Part shown: positions 60,330 through 64,000 of the stretch, in pieces
Layout of the letters: every line of letters starts with the position of its first letter
Numbering within the stretch: the first letter of the stretch is position 1
Source: Epiperipatus broadwayi
Lineage: Eukaryota; Onychophora; Udeonychophora; Euonychophora; Peripatidae
DNA length: 64,000 nucleotides
Reading direction: 5' to 3'
Assembly: GCA_028023455.1 (NCBI GenBank)
Contig: JAQFVV010012669.1
Location: 624,501 to 688,500, forward strand
Position numbers and translations under genes: made by a program
The notes under the pieces: generated by a model
Told to the model about the DNA's origin: nothing
The model's database searches: none
Seen by the model: the letters and a program-made list of their open reading frames with translations, nothing else

Positions 60330-61205
60330 AATACACAAAATACACTAGAATAATTCTACAAAATTAAAAATGCCTATATCAAACTACAGCAATAATTTCT
60401 TTGCTATAGCCAGCTTACAGTCTCTACTACCATCTTGAGTAGCAATAAACTGTCACTATTTAAATTTCCTCAAACTCACACAACAGTAACATTCTCAGTG
60501 AATGGCCAACTTTTCATAAATTGTGAATACTAACACAATTACACTGTTTAACTATATAAGTTTAGAAATAGATGGAAAAGAGATAAGATAATATGGAAAA
60601 AAATGTAGATAGCATTGTCTTATATAAATGATAATATATGTAGTAAGATTACATCATTGGTATCTGCTGATTTTAATATTACATTTAAGGTTTGTTCAAA
60701 TACTCTAAGGTTAGTCATTAATGGAAAAGATTGTATTGATCAAATCAATAAATGTAATGTTATATATAAAGTGATATATCATTATGGATATAGTTACATC
60801 GATGAGACTGTGCATTAAAAAAGAGTTTGTGAGCATGAATTATTATATAATAAATTACATTTTTCTATGGATAGGTACAAATCTGTTTTTGCAGAACATG
60901 CAATGATTTGTAGTGGACATTTCTGCTTTGATAATGTTTTTGTTTTGCATATGGAAAATAATTTGAAAAAAAAAAATGAAGTGTAATCGTGTTAGTATTT
61001 ACAATTTATGGAATGTTGGCTATTCGTGTGACAACGTTACTGTTGTGTGAATTTAAGAAGATTTAAATATAAATGGTTTATTGCTACTCAAGATGGCAGA
61101 AGAGGTCATAAGTTGATTATAGCAAAAAAATTATTTTTGTAATTTGATATAGGCAATTTTAATTTTGTAGAGTTATTCTAGTGTATTTTATATATGTAAG
61201 TAGCT
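60330..61205 (+). mobile_element. PLE3: truncated Penelope-like element between inverted arms
   Basis: Left arm 60330-60546 and right arm 60985-61203 are inverted copies. Shared parts include AAAATACACTAGAATAA, GCCTATATCAAA, GCCATCTTGAGTAGCAATAA and CACACAACAGTAAC (with small differences). The endonuclease fragment lies between them. This is a separate family from PLE1 and PLE2. Confidence 0.75.
60615..60975 (+). pseudogene. PLE3 GIY-YIG endonuclease fragment
   Basis: The plus-strand frame reads LRLVINGKDCIDQINKCNVI, then YKVIYHYGYSYIDETVH, a stop, RVCEHELLYNKLHFSMDRYK, and VFAEHAMICSGHFCFDNVF. It corresponds to the PLE block CNVVYxxxCxCGxxYIGET, RxxEHE and AxHxxxxGHxFDF. The YIG glycine is Asp and the cysteines before it are Tyr, so it is inactive. 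The RT domain is missing. Confidence 0.7.
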
Positions 61206-64000
61206 ATTTACAAATATTTTAGAAACTTTATTCCATACATGATCTGAAGTATAAATTGTGATTTACATTCCATCCTATCCTCTTTCAGTATAAAAAGTTA
61301 AAATATGTTAAATATAACTAAAATTTACCAAGTATTAATTCTGTTTTTCTTATAATAATACTTGTTTTGGGGGTCTGAATATTTTATTCATTTCAATATC
61401 TGCATAATAATAATAATATATATATATATATATTTCGAAGATAATAAATAACAGCAACATAAAAATACCTATGGCTACCAATATTGGATAATTTGTATCT
61501 CTATGTCTATTCATATATCATTTATTCAGAAGTCCCAAAGTCTATTTATTTTACATATTGTGATGCAACAAATTTTTCCTGCTGAAAAACTTCAGTATCT
61601 TATCTAACTGTAGAACTCCATTATACTCTATTTTCAGTTATATCCTCACAAGTTAGTTAAGACAATTTTTATAATCTAAATGAAGTTTACCTCTTCCATA
61701 CAATTTATTATAAAATATTTTTTTCTAGAAAGTTTATGATTATTCATTTATATCAAATGCAAAATCCATCACAGTTATGCTTTTACAATACTGGATTCAA
61801 CATCATTCTATCTAAAAAAAAAACATAATGATCTTTTGATATGCTTTCAGAATATTATGATCTATCTTCAAATGAAAATTTTCCAATTCCTTTATATTTT
61901 GAGAATAGAGAGCCCTAACTCATTTCTATATAATAAAGTTGGCAGAATAATACAATTTATATAAATAGTTATATCACTATAATGAAATATCTATCTTACA
62001 ACTTGGATATATGCACTACTAAGTCTGTGCTGCATTTCAATATCCAATATTAGTTTTTCATCAAAGAGTTAGCAAGATATTTAAATTCACAGTTTCAAGA
62101 TGAAAACTATATAATATAAAGGTTGCTAAAAAAAATTTTTTTCAATACCTGGTTGGTAAAACACTTGATTTTTTTTAAAATATTAATTGCTGAATTAAAG
62201 ATTATTGGTAACATTCAAAATATTAATACTGTTCTGAAAAAGTCTTTTTTTTTTTTTTTGCATTGGCAAAAATAGCTTAACCCTCAGTATACTATAAATC
62301 TAAAAGCTAGTATGTGATGTGCTTATTTTTGCTTTTTGTCAAATTAAAAATACGATCTTACTTATAACACATCATTGATTCCCTGTTTAACATTTTAAAT
62401 GTCTCATACTGGCAGTAATAACAGTTTCTATCATAGCTGCATAACATGAATAAATGTCAATAGACAACCAGTTAATTTTAAACAATGCCACAAATCTCTT
62501 GACCAAATTAGTAAATTTAATATATAAATTATGTCTTAACCTATGATACTTTTTTTGCATTTCCCCAACAACAAAAAACAAAGCTTCTTGATTTCCTAAA
62601 ACCATTCTGAGTCTCCTTTAACTCTCATCCATGGATGGAAGCATTTTGTTAAATCAAATTCTTGAAAGTACTATTACTGTAATGTGTAACAATACAGTTT
62701 TTCATATTCGTTTTAAATATATTGCATTATTTTTATCATTATACGTAATAAAATTAGTAATTTAAAGGAAATATAGTCCCTTAACAATAAAAATGATGAT
62801 TAAGTGTAAATGTCTTGAATAATTTACCCCAATAGAGGTAAAATATTTGCTGCATTAAAGTTTATGAAATCATTTGATGAAAAGATAGAAATATACTAAT
62901 TTGAATTTTTAAAATTAAATTAATGCCAATAAGTAGAAAATGAATAATTGGAAAATTAATTTGCACCTTTTGTTTAGAATTTTGGATGGACTTACAAAAT
63001 GTATTTTTATTCACAGGTTACAAATGCCAATAAATCTAAATTTACATTATATATTAAATTTGAATTAATTTGAGTATTTCCTCTTGAATTATTATTATAT
63101 AAGGAAATTAATAAATGGAGAATGTCAAGAATGAAAATGATTATTCTACTCAAAGATCAAAAGTGTGATATAATATTATGCATGCAAATTAATCTCTTCA
63201 GGCACTACTTCTTTGTGTTTAAATGAACTTAGTGATTGGACACATTTAATTTCTTGATTACAAAGTCATGAAAGATCAGAATATCATTTCACAGGCAATA
63301 TATAAAATAGTACAGCTTGAAAAACAAATTTAAATGGGGGGGGGGGGTATTTAAAAATATGAAAGAATAATCAGAAATGAAATACAAAGTTTAAAAAGTG
63401 AATTGCTAACAAATAATTACCATAATTTTGTATTTATCAGAACATAATTTGTTTTTCAGAGAAAGTAGTGATTGTTTGCATAAACAACATAATAGTAACT
63501 TAAGTTTGATAAAATTAATTGCACAATTTAATCTAATTATGAAACAATAAGATTCAGTAACATCTTCCTTTTTATTTCATAAGATCCAATATGATTTCCG
63601 GTTTGGCTAAAAAAGTGAAAAACAAATAATAAAATTAAAAATTTGTAAAGAAAGCTAAATATTTCACAATTTTATTAAATTGTACTATCATAAAACATCA
63701 AAAGCAAATATCCATTGATTTAAGATATATATATATTGATGTAGATGAATACAAAAAACATGTAACTATTCAAGAACAATTTATGTGTTTTGAAACAATA
63801 AAATATTCAATAGGAAAGAGGCTATCTTCCAAAACAAAAAATATTTTAGAAGCAGAGGTATTGTATTTAAAAAGTTGTTGAAAACTAGTGTATGATAATA
63901 AACCTAACATGAGAGGAAATTATAAAGGAGTGATATTCTTCAAAAAATTCGAAAGCATATAGTATGCCATGTGGGACCACAATTTTCATTTAATTCATGA
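61206..64000. other. A+T-rich non-coding DNA
   Basis: A (TA)n run near 61417-61432 and a 12-G homopolymer at 63336-63347. A 72-codon minus-strand frame (62605-62387) with EMQKKYHRLRHNLYIKFTNL is open, but I cannot assign it. No other feature is supported. Confidence 0.5.

Noticed and set aside
1-64000. CRISPR arrays, bacterial operons or ribosome-binding sites
   Set aside because: Nothing in the window looks prokaryotic. Repeats are transposon-derived and no short regularly spaced repeat array is present.

Overview
This window is about 64 kb of strongly A+T-rich animal DNA (roughly three quarters A+T by eye, not counted). It has long A/T runs, (TA)n and other microsatellites, widespread CpG loss and no convincing intact host gene. 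The mixture of Penelope-like elements (PLEs), RTE-type LINEs, GTF2IRD2/ZBED-like hAT transposons, tRNA-derived SINEs and LTR elements fits an invertebrate metazoan. The sequence alone does not fix the phylum. I read it as intergenic or intronic DNA built from nested transposon insertions.

Layout. 1-4.6 kb: A+T-rich DNA, a GC-raised unknown segment, and a short tandem set of tRNA-like SINE copies at 3.57-3.93 kb. 4.67-7.40 kb: decayed hAT transposon with recognisable ends. 7.64-10.44 kb: nearly full-length but broken RTE LINE (minus). 10.6-10.9 kb: unrecognised exon-like membrane ORF. 12.0-17.9 kb: a repeat called R1 here, split by a nearly complete PLE (12.17-14.52 kb) and by a 2.09-kb solo LTR with an ATAT target duplication. 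17.95-18.64 kb: a second RTE fragment. 20.7-21.3 kb: foldback elements. 21.6-21.9 kb: LINE fragment. 22.4-22.5 kb: small R1-like hairpin. 22.8-23.2 kb: unknown coding-like remnant. 24-24.6 kb: SINEs. 25.5-26.6 kb: truncated PLE. 29.1-31.6 kb: RTE fragment, second R1 locus, hAT fragment. 32.97-37.76 kb: an LTR element with two ~2.07-kb LTRs around a ~0.64-kb non-coding interior. 38.0-38.5 kb: foldback element. 40.3-46.4 kb: a CpG-retaining block ending in a 4.25-kb near-perfect palindrome with 1.65-kb arms. 47.5-48.5 kb: truncated PLE. 53.0-53.4 kb: foldback hairpin. 55.0-55.65 kb: LINE fragment. 56.4-56.75 kb: inverted repeat. 60.3-61.2 kb: a fourth PLE fragment. The rest is featureless A+T-rich DNA.

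Main result. R1 is a ~470-bp tandem unit carrying a type I hammerhead self-cleaving ribozyme motif: CTGATGA, a stem-II hairpin, GAAA, a 2-bp stem III with a 4-nt loop, and a TTGG/CCAA stem I. Six traces are present; two keep an intact core and two differ at the first base of GAAA in a way that suggests CpG decay. This resembles the hammerhead satellites and 'retrozymes' of animals. Both R1 loci are arranged as inverted arrays, and all four PLE copies are flanked by inverted terminal arms. The shared architecture suggests, but does not prove, that PLE machinery mobilised the ribozyme repeats.
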